From NCBI GenBank assembly GCA_032358165.1, contig JAALGY010000014.1, forward strand, positions 806,001 to 870,000: DNA of 64,000 nt, written 5' to 3'. The notes beneath the pieces are model-generated. The model was not told where the DNA came from. It saw only the letters and a program-made list of their open reading frames with translations, and did not search any database. A program made the position numbers and the translations under genes. Of this stretch, positions 1 to 11,476 are shown in pieces (positions within the stretch are counted from its first letter, which is position 1; each line of letters starts with the position of its first letter). This stretch comes from Diplosphaera chodatii (lineage: Eukaryota; Chlorophyta; Trebouxiophyceae; Prasiolales; Stichococcaceae).

Positions 1-628
1 GTGGCTGCTGCTCTGCAACCCCTCTACTGTCTTCAAGCACTGGTAGGCGACTGATGAAGGTTGGCTAGCATCACCCGCGAGCAAATCACAGCAGCAGCCT
101 TGCTTACCAGTGGCTTGACGGATCCAGCACTATTCTTTGCCGCCATACCCACGCTTTTGTGATGCCCGCAACCTGGTGTTGCAGGGCTTGGAGGCGTGCG
201 ACTTTCAGCAGTCACCTGCGACGGCAATCCTGTCACAACTGACGCTCCTCAACCTGAGCCACAACCGCATGACGACACTATCGAATGTGCTGCCAGCGGA
301 GTCTGTGCGAAGCTTGAGGCTGCTGGAGATCAGCGGCAACCTTTTGCGCTGGCTGCCGAACTCACGCACACATGCAGCAACCCTTGCGGCGTTCAGTAGC
401 AACTGGGCGAGCCTGCGGGTGCTGGGCATACAGCCCAGGGACCCGCGCAGCCCGCCAACTGGGCTGCAAGCCACAGCAAAGGTGCTGGCCCGGCAGCTGC
501 GGGAGCAGGCGTCAGGTGCGCAGCCGCCACGGCCGCCGCCAGTTGTGGTGTACTCTGACACAGATGAGCACCTGCTGCAGCCCTCAGATGAACTGGCAGA
601 TACTTGCAGTCTGGTGGAACCAGGCTGA
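1..628 (+). CDS. LRR protein, C-terminal part (5' end off window)
   Basis: Only the last two exons are present. The first ends at about base 42 (…PLYCLQAL, donor GTAGGC). The second starts after CAG at about 186 with GLEACDF and runs to TGA at 626-628. The segment carries leucine-rich-repeat text (LTLLNLSHNRM, then LRLLEISGNLL), followed by a Pro-rich PPRPPPVVVY stretch close to the stop. The same exon pair, with the same splice phase and the same PPRPPPVVVY tail, recurs in the next gene (1430-3842), so the two are tandem paralogues. By analogy the missing 5' part probably encodes an F-box and more LRRs. LRR regions of F-box proteins choose substrates for SCF ubiquitin ligases; that role is inferred. 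Substrate unknown. Confidence 0.7.
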
Positions 629-1429
629 TCCGTGCGCTGGAGACCTGGACCATATTGCTGCAGCAGCTGCGGGACATCGTAGGTTCGTAGCAGAAGGTTT
701 GCTGTAGTATCATGGCAGCAGAGATACAGGGTGGGGCAGATGGGACGCACCGGCTGACCGCAATATCACAGGACAATCAGCTTGCGATATGCATATATAT
801 CAGCTTGGCTGAGCAGTGTGTTGTGCCAGCGGAAAGCCATCACAACACCATTTATCACAGCTGTAAGTGCGCTTGGAATGGTTTGCTTAGCATGCACATG
901 CTGCTTCCACCTGCTGCTGTGCTGGGCAGGGTCGATATATTGTCGAGCACGAGGCCATGCACAATTCGTGTCGGCCAGCAACGACAGTGATTTGCAAGCA
1001 CCTCATTTCGCAACGGTCTGCCTCATACGTTTGCTTTGTCGTCCCCGGCTTCTTTCAGCCGTCTGTGGCAGCATCATGCAGGCAAGTGAGCAGGCCCCTC
1101 GTGACTCCTTGTGACCCGCAGCGCATCGTGTGACATCATGTGGTGACATACGGAGGTTGACACGCTCTCTGCATTGTACAACTAATCGGTACCGGTGCAC
1201 CGCTGGCATTGATGGCATGATCGGCAGCTGAGGGCACGGCAGCACTTCCGATGCTGCACATGCTGACGATGGCGCGGCAGTCGTGCACTCACGTATGCTG
1301 CTGTATATGCTATCATCGCTGCCTCGGTGATGAACAGCTTCAGACATGCTCTGCATTCCCGCTTGCTCGGTAAGTCCGTGCCAAACCACAGGTGCGTGCC
1401 AGTCCTGCCATCACAGCCTGACACATGCA
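629..1429. other. Intergenic gap between tandem LRR genes
   Basis: No convincing coding segment was seen on either strand. Open frames here have intron-like composition and no recognisable motif. The stretch should hold the 3' UTR of the upstream LRR gene and the promoter/5' UTR of the F-box/LRR gene. No TATA box could be called with confidence. Confidence 0.5.
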
Positions 1430-3842
1430 ATGCAGATCAATTGTCTTGGGGACGACCTGCTTTCAGAGATCTTCAAGGGGCTGCCTTGGCGTGACAGGTG
1501 AGCAATTTCACGCACGAACGGTTCCTCTACAGTTTCGTACGCTGCGTCTGACCGCATGTTCGGCAAGCGTCGATGTGCATGCCATGCAGGGCACGCCTGA
1601 TGGCCGTGTGCCGCCGCTGGCGCACAGTTTCGTATGACACCCATGCAGCGGCAGTGTGGCAGAGACTCAGCATCGATGAGACCGCAGTCGAGGACATACC
1701 GGAAAGCTTCTACGGAAGCTTGGTACGCTGGTGTGCAGCACGCGGACGGCACATCCAGGACCTGCAAGTGCTGGTTGCTTTTGCGCCGTCCTCCGAAAGC
1801 GGTCCACAGGTGCGCAAACGCAATGCGATACAGAGTCTCTGAGCTTCACAGACATACCAAGCTGGGTGACATGGCTCAGGCTTGCTGTCCGTATTTGACG
1901 AACCTTGCACCGCCTCACGTGTGCCTCTCCTCTGTATGTCCAGGAGGTGGACATGATCGACAACCGTCTGCTCATCGAACTGTGCACCATACTCTTTGCC
2001 TGCGGCCGGCAGCTGCAGCGGCTCAGCATGTCCACCCATTATATCGAAGCCGCGCACAGCCACATGTTCCTGCCATGCAAGCTCATTATTATGGCATCAA
2101 TGGCCACATCGTTAGAGATACTGATTCTGACCATTCCTGAGAGCCGCAACTTTAGGACGCTGGCAAAATCCGTTGGCAGCCTGCACAAGCTGAAGGTGCA
2201 CACTGCTGTGCCTGACAGCCAAACCTGCACAGCATGCTTGCGCTGCAAGGCTGTGGTCAACACTCAATGACTGATGCAGCACACAGCAGCTCCTAGCTAA
2301 AACTAACATCGGTATGGCACCGCAAGCATGAAGGCTGCTAACACGCCTGTGTGGTTGGGGCTCTGCACACAGGTTATTCAGCTGACGTATGCTGGGTACA
2401 ATCTTGAGAGTATTCCTGACAACACGGCAGCAGAGGCTGCTGTCAGCGCTCTCTGCTGCTGCCCGCTGCTTGAGGACATGAAGTTACTGTGCGTCTACAT
2501 ATGGTGCGCTGCATATAATCAACACTGACACATGTCAGGAAGCTGGCTCTATCTCACCACCAGCACCTTGCAGCGGGGCACCTGTTGGCAGCGTGAATTT
2601 GCGGCATCACATCCCAGCTGTCATGATGACAGGCTGTGGTTCATCGCACAGGAACCTGCCTGCCAAGCTGTCTGGAGCTACCCGGCTCACCTCCCTGGTG
2701 CTGCAAGGCATAGAAGACACGCAGCTGAGCATGCCGCCAAATGCAGTGCCTACCAGCCTGCAGCGACTGCGCTTTACAGAGGACATGTCTTCAGGCAACG
2801 CCACAGTATTTGTCATCAACAACGCACTACCGCCGCGCCCGCCGCCAGCCTTTGTTGGGCTGCACTGTCTCCGGGCACTGCACCTGACAGTCCAGAGCCG
2901 GGGCGTACAGTGCCTGCCAACTAGGTGAGCTCCTGTATGTTTGGTGTCTTCATTCATAATGGGTTCGTGTTGTGATCCAGCACACGCATGTCCATTGGTG
3001 TCGCATTGCCACGAGTGGCATGGTCTGCACCAATGAGATTGTCCTCCTTACCAGGCTGACATCTCTCCGCTTGGAGGCTGGAACACAACTTGACTTCGAC
3101 CGTGCTCATGACAAAGCAATCCATAGTTTATCTTCTTTGGTGTTTTTGGAGCAACTGTACATGTATAATTTTCTTTGCCTAGAGGGCATAGCGGCTGCGC
3201 TGCAGCCTCTGCATTGCCTACAAGCACTGGTGGGCAATGCATGAAGGCCCACATATTGGACAACCCGACATGCCATGACAATGTCAGGTAGACATCTGCA
3301 TGAATGGCTGACTTGAGGAGCGTATGCACTCTGGACTGCATTTTACTACTGCTAAGTGTACTCTACTAACAGTTCAGCTGCCCGATCGGATGCTGCAGGG
3401 TCTGGACTGGTGCCATCTAACAGAGTCGCCCGTAACAGCCATCCTTACGCGCTTGACACTTCTCAGCCTGCGCGACAACTGCCTGACGGAGCTGGCGGAT
3501 GCACTGCCGGCCAGCGCTGTGCACAACCTGCGGATCCTGGACATCAGCGGCAACTGTTTCGGCGAGGAGCCAGACGATCACGAGCCTCCATGGACCCGTG
3601 AGAATATTGCGGCGGTCAGCGGCGGGAACTGGGCGAATCTGCGGGTGCTGGGCATCAGGCCCGAAAATGTGCACCGTGAGCCAACCAGGACGGGAGCCGC
3701 AGCTGACGCGGCAGAGCTGCTCCTGCTGCTGCAGCGGCAGGCTGCTGCTGCGCAGCCGCCGCGGCCGCCGCCAGTCGTGGTGTATGCCGAGCTGGATGAG
3801 GAGCTGCTGCGGCCGGTGTACGATTTGGCAGTTGTTGCCTAA
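1430..3842 (+). CDS. F-box/LRR protein
   Basis: ATG at 1430 begins an F-box: exon 1 (1430-1497) reads LGDDLLSEIFKGLPWRD. After a GTGAGC intron, exon 2 (from 1590) continues ARLMAVCRRWRTVSYD, completing the F-box with its conserved Trp/Arg end. Later exons carry LRR segments: about 1945-2230 (ELCTILFACGRQLQRLSM), 2600-2920 (ATRLTSLVLQGIEDTQLSM), 3050-3230 (LTSLRLEAGTQLDFD, then IAAALQPLHCLQAL) and 3400-3842 (RLTLLSLRDNCL, LRILDISGNCF), ending PPRPPPVVVY before TAA. The ATG at 1425 lies in another frame and does not open the F-box. The likely role is substrate receptor of an SCF ubiquitin ligase, from family knowledge; the target is unknown. The F-box and last exon are firm; exon limits between 2230 and 3050 are not. 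Confidence 0.75.
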
Positions 3843-5281
3843 CAAACTGCACTTGTGCACAGGCGGTGCACCACGGTGTACATGTGCACCAACATCAGGC
3901 ATTGGCTGCTTGTGATGAGCCTTCTGTGATGATGCTGCAGATGCCAGCTTGTGCCGTGATCCTATTTGGTACAGGCGCATGATTGGATGCATACTGGATG
4001 TTGTTGTGTAATAGAGCCGTGCCTTGTACAAGATCGTCGTGCAACAGATTCAAGCGTCGGCATTGCCAACACAGTACCGACAGTGTATTCGAGCGCATCA
4101 GCAGTGCTGCCTCAGTATGCTCTTGCTCAAATCACGACTGAAGCACTTGCGCCGTCCCAGAGCATATCACAACCAGCAGCATGACAGCCCGGCGACACAT
4201 CCACCAGCCAGCAGGCCTCACATGAAGCTCATGACGGTATATCAGTATGCGGCCTGCCAACCGGCCAGCAACTCTATTGTGGATAGTGTCCAGCGGCCAT
4301 CGCAGCTCGGATGACCACCCAAGAGACAGTCACCAGCGGCAGTACGTGCTGTCCAGCATTGCGGAGAAGTGCTGCAGCAAGCTTGCGGGCCTGGAGCAAA
4401 TGGAGGACCGTGGCAGGCGCTGTGGCGGCCTGCAAAGTGGCAACACAGCAGCGCTGGGTGACGCATCAAGGTTGCAGGCGAATCCAAGTTCACATGCCAG
4501 GCCTGCTCCACTGTGCAACTACTGACGCAACACTTCTGACATATGCAGCAAGCAGTGGCTACCTGCAAGGCATTGCCACGGGCCGGAGCTGTGCTGTTGC
4601 GGTCTCGGTGGGGTCTTTTGCAGCCGCAGTGTTGCCTGCTTGGTCCGTCAATGTTGGGCACCGGCCGCAGCTGCAGCATCCGCCGTTGCAGCGGGTGCCG
4701 CACCATGTGCTCCAGGGGGTGCTTTGCTGGCTGCTGCGCTGCTGCTGCTGCGCCTGCTGCTGCTGCTGCTCGTCTAGGCGCCTGAATGCTGCAGTCTGGT
4801 GTCACAGCTGCTTCTGTGGTTGCACCCGCATCTCAGATCAGCTACAACTGACTCCTTGCTCTGACGCCTTGCAGTTTGCGTCCCATGTTGCAAGCAGCGC
4901 CTGGCCGCTCGCTCACGCATACGCAAAACGGCCTGCACGTGACACGTCGCACCACAGCAGCTCTCAACAAAAGGGTCTGTATCCAGGGTGAAGGTGCTGA
5001 ACGGCTGAATGCAGAGCAGGATGTAGAGCAGTGTGGGTGATGCAGGACTGATAACAGGTGGCAGCTAGGGTCACCTGGGTAGCGGGGTCCCGCAATGACG
5101 AGCGCCGAGAACCGCCGCTCCACCTCATGCTGGCTGCCCCAGCCGTGCATCGCCCTTATGATTGGCATCAGATGCGGGATCCAGTACATCTTCAGCTTGA
5201 GGGTGGTCCTGCGGTGACAAACCACAATGACATGTGGTGATGTGGCGTTTGCAGAGTCCCTTGAGTCCCCGATCCTAGTTG
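3843..5281. other. Gap with GC-rich open frames of unknown status
   Basis: No recognised gene. Between about 4240 and 4990 open frames exist on both strands. The minus frame has an Ala/Gln run (about 4720-4790, a CTG/GCT repeat) followed by PLQRRMLQLRPVP. The plus frame is Cys-rich through the same repeat. Neither shows a domain. This could be an unrecognised exon cluster or a chance opening over a GC-rich patch. Confidence 0.3.
4007..4011 (+). terminator. Candidate TGTAA poly(A) signal of the F-box/LRR gene
   Basis: TGTAA lies about 165 bases after the stop at 3842. In chlorophytes TGTAA is the usual poly(A) signal. Only the motif and its position support the call. Confidence 0.35.
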
Positions 5282-7145
5282 TCAGGATTTCTGATGCAAT
5301 CGTTGTCTATCATCAGAGTGCAGACGACACTTCCTACAACTGTCATGGTGTTGGAATGTAAACATCATCAGCCGGTCAAGCTGGTGTAGGTGTTTTCCAT
5401 GGCACGCTGAAAACTGCCAGCAGAAGCCTTCCTGCATCGGTGTCTTCTGTGATGTGGTGATACCACCTGCTAGGATGTCAGGCAGCACGCCATGTGCACG
5501 CTGTGTTGGGCCATCGCAACTGCATATACTGATCAGGGAACGTGTCTCACCCCACGAAAGTAGGTACATCCTTGGAGTAGTGCGGCAGGCCTCGCAGCTG
5601 GTCGCGTTCGATGCCAAACATCTCCAGGGTGGTCGAGGCCACAGTGCTCTGGCGATGGCACTCCTGGCAGCAGCGCTGCAGGAAGCACCTGCGAATTTGA
5701 AATACAATCATCGTTGTCTCTGTTGTTGGCAGTTCACGAAAAATAAATATGTCGGAGCCAGAGGTTGCACAGTCTGTTTCTGACCTTGTCCCAAGCCGTG
5801 ACAGAGTCAGTACCACGTTTGATGCCAGATTTGCTCAGCGCATGACACCTTACCGCAGCTGCACTCTACGCAGACTCAAATGCCAGACACAGCACTGCAC
5901 AGGCCTCTTCTTTCAATGACGTGTGTCGTGTGCTCAGAGTGCCCTGAGACACTTCTGCATCTTCATGTAGCTCACCACGTGAGGATCAGCTGCACGCCCG
6001 ATTTCTTGCAGACCGTGCAGCGGCGCTCCGTCAGCAGCAGGCAGCGCTCCCGTGCTGTGCCTCTGCAAACATTGTCCACGAGAAGATAGAAAACAAAGGC
6101 AGTGAAAAGCAGTAGTAGCCAAATGGGCTCATGCCGCAGCGCATTCGCTGCGCTGTAACGCTGCAAGCGACGAGGGGCTGCGGGCCATGTCGTCTGCAGC
6201 CACTGAGGTCGCACTCTGCCTGTGCACAGGCAGCAGGCATTGCTCGCTTGGTGGTGAGCCACCTAGACCCATACCCAGGATTGTTTAGGCCACGGTTGCC
6301 GCGCGCTTTGCCACTCTTCCTGTACGACCTCCACGCCTCGTCCCAGATGCTGGCTTCAGCAGGGTCCCGCAGGATGTCGCGCATCGTCTTGCAGGTCGCC
6401 TGCACCACAGCGTACCAGCAGGATGGTTCGGACTGGCACGCCACAGCAAGGTACGGCCGAGCATTGCTTGGACAATATGTCTGAAGGCAGGCTAGCCGGT
6501 TGTGCTCGTGTTAAGCGGGAAAATATAGAGAGAAACGTTCCAATTACTTCCACTGCCCGCAAACATACGCACCGCGAGGTTGAACAGGGGGGAGGGATCA
6601 CTGCCGGCAGTCCGTGCCCTCTTGTGCAAGATGAGCCTGCAGCACGGCATCATGCCAGTCAGCGTAAGCCTGTGCTTGTACTGTTGAGGCTGCAGCACAT
6701 GGCGTGCGAGCGGTCCTCTGACGTCAGGCCCCACCATTGCAACCTCAGATTGATTTAGGTCTGGTTGCCATGGCACTGTGCCACCCGCACTCACAGGCAT
6801 CAATCGCTCACCTCAGCAGGTTGTGGTCCAAGTCCAGAAGCTCGACCCTCTTGTGCAGCCCCAGCCCCTGGCACTTCTCAAGCAGCTCCTCCCTGGTGAG
6901 CTCGCACGGACCCGTGAGCTGTGTGCCATCAGCCGCATGATGGCCCTGTGAAGAGGCCATTGTGCAACGTTGCTAGCATGTTCGGACTTACTTGCCGCGA
7001 CAGCCTCCACAGTGCACGTCGCCTCGTCCTGCCGGGTGGCAACTGCACCTCGAGCGGGTCTTGTAGCTCCTGAGATGTTGGCGATCCATTGGCAGGCGCC
7101 ACGGCACCTGCACCAAGCCGCACATGCCCGGTCGTGATCAAAGGA
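5282..7145 (-). CDS. SAP-like / F-box-like / Cys4 zinc protein, copy A
   Basis: Exons, high to low coordinate: an N-terminal piece near 7145-6990 (PTSQELQDPLEV); a SAP-like helix near 6945-6810 (TREELLEKCQGLGL, then ELLDLDHNLL); CCRLILHKRARTAGSDP near 6640-6570; an F-box-like half near 6400-6290 (ATCKTMRDILRDPAEASIWD); a zinc half near 6060-5985 (RCLLLTERRCTVCKKSG); the second half near 5695-5550 (QRCCQECHRQS, then QLRGLP); and a last exon near 5450-5282. Every block except the N-terminal piece has a counterpart, in order, in copy B. Two CxxC pairs on separate exons suggest a zinc ribbon. F-box proteins with a Cys4 module C-terminal to the F-box are known in algae and fungi, so an SCF-type role is inferred. 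No in-frame ATG occurs in the first exon, so the true start lies upstream. The last exon diverges most from copy B and is the least certain. Confidence 0.6.
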
Positions 7146-8829
7146 TCTGTGTGTGTGCTGTCACACGACTTTCAGCAGACGGAGGCAAGGATCATGTGCA
7201 TGCATGGAACATGTTGACAGTAATTTGGCGGTGCTCAAGCTCTACGGAGTGCGGGCTGCACGATCTGCAGGTGAGCTGCAATACAATCAGCCGACAGCGC
7301 TATCCCCACGCACCTTTGGAGGTATTCATGGGGCCCGTTGAAGCTTGACTTCAGTGGATCGCTGATGTCTGTCAGCCAGACTGAACCTCTCAGAAAGTAT
7401 ATACCGCTGCTGCAGCTCTATGAAAAACTGTACCGCATGCAGTGCGGCAAAGGACTGTGCGCACGGGAGCAAGCACTGCTGAGATATGCTGAAGTCACGA
7501 AGCTAGGGGCATGGGTCCAGATGTTTCAGTGCAGGGCGGGCCCTGCCATTCACTGTACACGGCAACCCTAGCATGGCTCCACTGTGGAGCACAGCAAATG
7601 CCCACGATGCAGACCTGATGTAAAACCGCAGAGTGACTGCGCAGCGTTAGGATCGTGGAGCTCAGGGCAGGATCTTGACAGCCCCTTGCAATCATTGGAG
7701 CCATCTTCGCGCTGCTCTAATCTATATCAGATATTGTAACTCCAAACCATGCGCTGCGTGTGCCGCAGCATTTGTTACATAGAACTGCAGCACACTACAT
7801 GAAATTCAACTAAGTAGCGCGTCTCTGTACATCGCCTCTCAAAGGTGCCTCCAGACTGCAGCCTGCCAGCTTGCCATCGCTCAAGGGTGAACCAGCACCA
7901 TGCGTAGCATGCAATGTGTCGCTGGCACGCTGTGCCTGCCAAAGCCATATGTCACTCCCCATGACATTTTTGTGTATCACGCATGCCGTGAGAGCTCAAA
8001 GACAAGCTCGCTGCCTGCTGCATTGCGACTGCGCAGGGCCCCTGCTGTGCCAGAACCCCCTGCACAGCACCATGATCTGACGGCTCTGGTCCGGTATACC
8101 GGTATACCGGTCCGGTGGACCATGGTCTGCTACCACCCATCTAGGTCCAGAGACCTACAATGCTGCACAACGATACTAGCTGGTATCAAAGGCGCAGGCC
8201 AAACACGATCCAGGGCCCACCTGCCTGTCTTCCTGCGCCGCTGCAGATGACTGACCAACAGAGGCAGCCACTTGCAGCTGCGCAACACACATGGCGGTTG
8301 TCTGATGCGTACTGTAGGGCTGCATAGAGGGCTGTTGGCGCTGGCCGCCCAGTCAGAGTTGCCACAAGCAGGCGGCTGCTGCCAGGCTCTGCATAGAGTT
8401 TGGCGGCACCACCACCGCCAGCCTACCTCATACACCCGGACGTCTATTCTGGTTCGGCGGCGGCGGCGCTGGCATTGGCACCATGATGCAGCTGATTTAT
8501 TGCTGGCGCTGCTGCTGCTAGCACTGCTGCTGGCGCTGGTGCTGGTGCTGGTGCTGAAGCCCTAGACCGTGGAGCAGAATCTTGCGGAGCAGTATGGCTG
8601 TCTGTGAGCTGAAGCACAGGGCATAACGGTGTATCATGCAGCCTGCGATACATACAAACATCCCTGACAACAGCTGTTAACAACTTGACGTTCATATAGA
8701 TTCATCCTGGCAGGTGCTAAAGTGTACGAACTTCGATGCTAGGGCAGTGAGCGGGTGCCTGCAGTTTGCATGTGACGGAGCGGCAATGTCAACAGGGTGA
8801 ATGCGCTTGGCAAGATGACAGGGTCTGAC
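7146..8829. other. Gap between the two SAP/F-box-like copies
   Basis: No recognised gene. An open plus-strand stretch near 7365-7560 encodes charged, helix-like text (TEPLRKYIPLLQLYEKLYRM). It has a sensible composition but no homologue I can name and no obvious splice partners. A GCT/CTG-rich run lies near 8450-8565 and a 20-base palindrome at 8091-8110. The rest looks intergenic. Confidence 0.35.
8091..8110. repeat. 20-base perfect palindrome
   Basis: CCGGTATACCGGTATACCGG equals its own reverse complement and contains overlapping ACCGGT/GTATAC palindromes. It lies between genes; it could form a cruciform or bind a dimeric factor. Confidence 0.8.
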
Positions 8830-11000
8830 CTAATGCAGTCTGCGATCGCGAACGAGCTGCTTGATCATGTCCAAATCGTCGGTGCTGTACATATCCAGCA
8901 GGTCTGGCATGATGTCATCGAGCCAGTACCATTTCTCCACAGGCATCCTGCACACAGGAGATCCTGCCAATCACTGTCATGAGCTATTGAAAAGCTACGC
9001 CAGGTTGCGCAGGTATCATCACATGGCACGTCGTGTGCAGGGTCCAGCAAGGTGAAACCTCAGCTGGCATGCTTGCAACAGCCTTGATGCATGTTGCGGC
9101 AGTTGGAAACTGTGCAGCACGATGGTTTGCTGCCTCAACATGTGCGCCACGGCGTCGCCTGATTACAAGGAAACACGCCAGGAGGGCTGTGCACCAGTCA
9201 GGGAGGCACAGGTCGTCGGCGATGAAGGGCAGGCCCCTCAGCTTGGCTGGCCCCACGCCGTAGTCCTGCCACAGAGTGCGGTCGCTGAACTTGCTGGCCC
9301 GGTAGCACGAGGCGCAGATGCGCTGCAAGGACCACCTGCAGCGGTGTCACAAACCATGCCATGACATTGTGCTCGCTGCGCTGTAGCCCACACCCCGCTG
9401 TCCAGCACAGCGTGATGCCCCACATGTAGCCCTCGTACTTGCTCAAACGCAAAAGAAACTCAGCACCCATGGCAGCTTCTCCTGTTGCCACCCTGGCGCC
9501 TCACCAGTTGGGAGGACGGTGCACGCCAGACCGTTTGCACCGCGAACAGTCGCGCGTCGTCAGCAGCAGGCAGCGCTGCCGGGCTGTGCCACTGCAAACG
9601 ACAGGCCAGCTGTTCGTGTGACTAGTCTTGGCGAGAGGATGCACGCAGTAATGCAGGCAGTCATGTGCTGCACCAGAGTCCAGACTGGGATCATGGATCC
9701 CTTGTTCGGCATTGACGCATGCCACAAATAACCCTCCTCCCCCTGCTTCTTCGCCTGTCAGCAACATGCCCAGCAGGCAAGGCAGGCAGTCAGACAGTGA
9801 GCTGGCTGGATGTCCACCCTTGAGACCTGATCGCCATACCTGGGCTGGTCCAGAAAGGCACCGTCCGCCGCACGGCTGGCTTTGTAGGACTCCCACGCCG
9901 CGTCCCAGATGCTGGTGTCGGCTGGGTCGTGTAGGATGTCGCGCAGCGTTTTGCATGTCTCCTGCAAAAGGGCGCACCAGCAGCACGCTCAGGGTCACGT
10001 CACATTTGCACTCCTAGAGTGGGCAGCATTATCAAAACTTCTGCTGTACAGAATGCACATGCAGCAGCACTGTGATATGCAATGACATTGCAGTGGCGCA
10101 TGGTACACGGACGCTGGCAGCTAGATGGAAGAGGTGAAGCCCTCATGCGGTGCAAAGCCGAGCGCACCGCAAGCCTGAACAGGACGCTAGGGTCGCTGCC
10201 AACCGTCTGCGCCTTCTTGAGCAGGATGAGCCTGCAGCACGAGTGGCCGTTGGGGCACTTCTGCAACAAGGTGCATACGATCTGCTGCCCAACAGACCAA
10301 AGGCATGCTGTCAGCGCGAGGAGGTGCAAGTGCACAGGGCGGAGGCTGCACCTACAGCCCAGCAATGCAGCTGGTCACACAGGAGCACCCTCTGAGCCGG
10401 CCCGTCACGAAACTGCACCTTCACCCTCAGGCCGCCCACTGCACCGCACCAGCAACACATCCAGCGGGTGCACCTGATGATATTGTGGTCCAGGTGCAGC
10501 AGCCCGCCACTGCCACACAGCCCCAGATTCTTGCACAACGCCAGCAGCGCCGGCTTCTTGAGCTTGCTGAGGCCCTTGAGCTGCGTGCCTTCAGCCGTGC
10601 GGTATCCCTGAAACCATGCAATACTGAGCCGTCTGTGAACCACTTGTACAACTGTAGGGTTCATTGATCACCATGCGAAACGCACATCTGTTGCATGCCG
10701 CGCGAGACCGCACCTTCAGCATGTGCAGCAGCTCCATCTGCGAGGGTTCATGTCCAAGTGGTGCACATCGCCCTGTGCGCGAGCACGGCACACGTGCATT
10801 ATGCAGGCTTGAAAAGTGCGCACAATCCTGATCGATGTGCATATCACAGCATTGATTGACGTACAGGTAGCAAGGGCGCGGGGTCCATGCAAGCACGGCA
10901 TCATCTTAGGTGTCAGACCTTGCCGACTTGATTCTGCAGGCTCAGGCTGCGCCTTGCGCAGCATCCGCTGGAACTTGGCTTCGGCTTTTGCCCTGTCCAT
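8830..11000 (-). CDS. SAP-like / F-box-like / Cys4 zinc protein, copy B
   Basis: The first in-frame ATG is at 11000 (MDRAKAEAKFQRMLRKAQ). The following exons carry QMELLHMLK (near 10740), a SAP-like helix (LKGLSKLKKPALLALCKN, near 10580-10540), CCRLILLKKAQTVGSDP (near 10240-10190), an F-box-like half (ETCKTLRDILHDPADTSIWD, near 9965-9905), a zinc half (RCLLLTTRDCSRCKRSG, near 9590-9530), its partner (RICASCYRASKFSDRTLW, near 9325-9270) with AKLRGLPF, and a last exon near 8950-8830 (KWYWLDDIMPDLLDMY) ending TAG at 8830-8832. It is the tandem paralogue of copy A, in the same strand and order, which supports both models. Acting as an SCF substrate receptor is inferred. The SAP-like part, if real, would suggest nucleic-acid or chromatin contact. 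The assignment is by pattern only. Confidence 0.65.
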
Positions 11001-11476
11001 GCTAGGCTGCTCAGGCTCGCTCACCGTGTGGTCACTTGCTTCAAACTTCAAGGTGATTCAAACCCCCTGGTTGAGCGATATGGTAATCACGGAACCACGA
11101 GTGCTGCGCACGCATGCAATACGACCCCGGTTGCCACGGATGGTCGTTGCTAATGTTCGCTAATGGAACGTGCGAACGTCACAGTCGAGTGCCAACTGTA
11201 TCGGAACAGGTGGATCTCGCAAAGAAGGGACACTCCAAGGATGCATGCTGCCGTGGAGGTGATGTGGCACAGCAGGGTCGCCAATCAGCGCCAGGGTCGA
11301 GGACCCCAGAATTGGACCTTTGCTGCCGGCCTCGCACCTCGGGTAGATTGTGCAGGCATCCGGATGCTCAATAACAATGCATGATCAGCTGCAGAGTGTG
11401 ATGAGCTTGCGGCATGCAGCGCAGCCGCAGCACATGGCAGAGCTTTGCACCGCAGCGCACCCGAGCAACCTAAGCA
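11001..11476. other. Divergent intergenic region
   Basis: This separates copy B (minus) from the amidohydrolase (plus), so both promoters probably lie here. A leading exon of copy B could extend to about 11051, where the frame stays open with a TTG codon. No clear TATA element or other site was identified. Confidence 0.45.
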
